From Lobosporangium transversale (Eukaryota; Mortierellomycota; Mortierellomycetes; Mortierellales; Mortierellaceae): a DNA stretch of 64,000 nucleotides. The stretch is from assembly GCF_002105155.1 (NCBI RefSeq), contig NW_019029049.1, positions 1-64,000 of the forward strand, written 5' to 3'. The translations under genes were made by a program, and so were the position numbers. The number at the start of each line of letters is the position of its first letter. Within the stretch, counting starts at the first letter, position 1. The notes below the pieces were generated by a model that saw only the letters and a list, made by a program, of their open reading frames with translations, ran no database searches and was not told the DNA's origin. Below are positions 63,266 through 64,000 of the stretch, piece after piece.

Positions 63266-64000
63266 TTGAAACAAGTGGGCAGTTATCTACACTCACGGCG
63301 AGCAAATGGCGAACAAAATAGCCAGCAATCAAATAACAAACAGACAAATAGTCAGCAACAATCGAATGGCCTTTCTTTGCAGCATTCAAGAGTCACCGTT
63401 CCTCAACGTCCAAAACCCTTATTACCGAGAAGCGAACATGGATATGACAAGGACGATTGCAGTCGTGATGCCTCTCCTGAGAATCCAAGAACAGTTTCTC
63501 AACCATCCCCATTTCCTGATAGTTCCTCCCCTCCCTTCTCAGTACCTTCAAACCACTACAAAGACACTCCTAAACAGTTGATCAGGAAACATTTATTGGC
63601 ACACTTCTTGCGAACTCCAAAACTTGGAGTCTTATATCTGTATCTGGCCCAGGTAGTAAGACCCAACATAATGAAAACAAATCAGAAGTTCGCAAAACCA
63701 TGCTAGAGAGTTTCAAGGCCAAGTTCGGTTTGTGTCTCGATGATAAACAACTAAAAAACAAAATTACGACCATGGTATCATGCTGGGAATCCGCCCACAA
63801 ACTTTACAATCAAACTGGCAATGGCGATACACCAAAAGCAACGCTAAAAGAGAGAATCCTGAAGATATGCCATTATTACGATATCCTTTATCCTGTAGCC
63901 ACGACATCCATCAAACTAAATCCTCCTCCGGTTTGTGAACTCACTACAAACCTATGTTCTAAAAGGACTGTAGCCGTGGGCGATACAGACGATGATCGTG
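63266..64000 (+). CDS. Start of an unidentified gene, runs off the window
   Basis: The first part (about 63270-63570) is rich in Gln, Asn, Ser and Pro (QSNNKQTNSQQQSNG, PSPFPDSSSPPFSVPSNH), probably disordered. From about 63570 another frame is open to the end of the window: ETFIGTLLANSKTWSLISVS, LESFKAKFGLCLDDKQLKNK, KERILKICHYYDILYPVATT. A one-base change or a short intron near 63560-63580 is needed to join them. The first in-frame start is not certain (no ATG in the first frame before the Gln-rich part). No family recognised. Confidence 0.4.

Overview
The window looks like a transposon-rich stretch of a fungal nuclear genome, most likely an early-diverging filamentous fungus (Mucoromycota, and within it Mortierellomycotina by inference). 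The reasons are short GT-AG introns, DIRS-type tyrosine-recombinase retrotransposons, chromodomain Ty3/gypsy elements, Tc1/mariner, hAT-like MITEs and Helitron-type helicase remains. They sit beside large NLR-like genes built as N-terminal helical region - NACHT ATPase - pentapeptide repeats - about 14 WD40 repeats. No rRNA, tRNA, CRISPR array or bacterial-type operon was seen.

Layout. 1-2417: 3' part of a DIRS retrotransposon (family A), cut by the window edge. 2.7-4.4 kb: a relic of a nuclease-like gene and a small two-exon gene for a secreted protein made of three 23-residue repeats. 5.6-7.7 kb: Helitron/PIF1-type helicase relics. 7.9-21.7 kb: three nested retrotransposons. A family-B DIRS element is interrupted by a Ty3/gypsy chromovirus with identical LTRs and a 5-bp target duplication. 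One gypsy LTR is in turn split by an almost intact family-A DIRS element. 21.7-23.9 kb: broken 5' end of an NLR-like gene and its upstream region, present again in inverted orientation at 51.4-54.0 kb. 24.1-28.6 kb: a six-exon gene with a PD-(D/E)XK-like nuclease domain, whose 5' region is duplicated as an inverted repeat. 29-30.4 kb: Tc1 and tyrosine-recombinase relics. 30.4-37.4 kb: a decayed second gypsy chromovirus with two opposite-strand ORFs between pol and its 3' LTR, and a TA-flanked MITE in its other LTR. 38-43 kb: a full-length but dead NLR-like paralogue carrying a solo LTR and a hAT-like MITE. 43.5-51 kb: a MITE-like element carrying a gene fragment, small MITEs, and a Tc1/mariner element whose third catalytic acidic codon is a stop. 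53.8-60.0 kb: the best-preserved NLR-like gene, with one intron and two apparent frameshifts. 61-63.2 kb: a second PD-(D/E)XK-like gene with several frame breaks. 63.3 kb to the end: the start of an unidentified gene.

How it fits together. The non-mobile genes are of three kinds: NLR-like receptors (three copies), PD-(D/E)XK-like nuclease proteins (two genes and one relic) and a secreted cysteine-repeat protein. Such genes often expand in repeat-rich, fast-changing parts of fungal genomes. The transposon layers give a relative time order, and several genes differ from an open frame by one or two indels, which could be real decay or assembly error.
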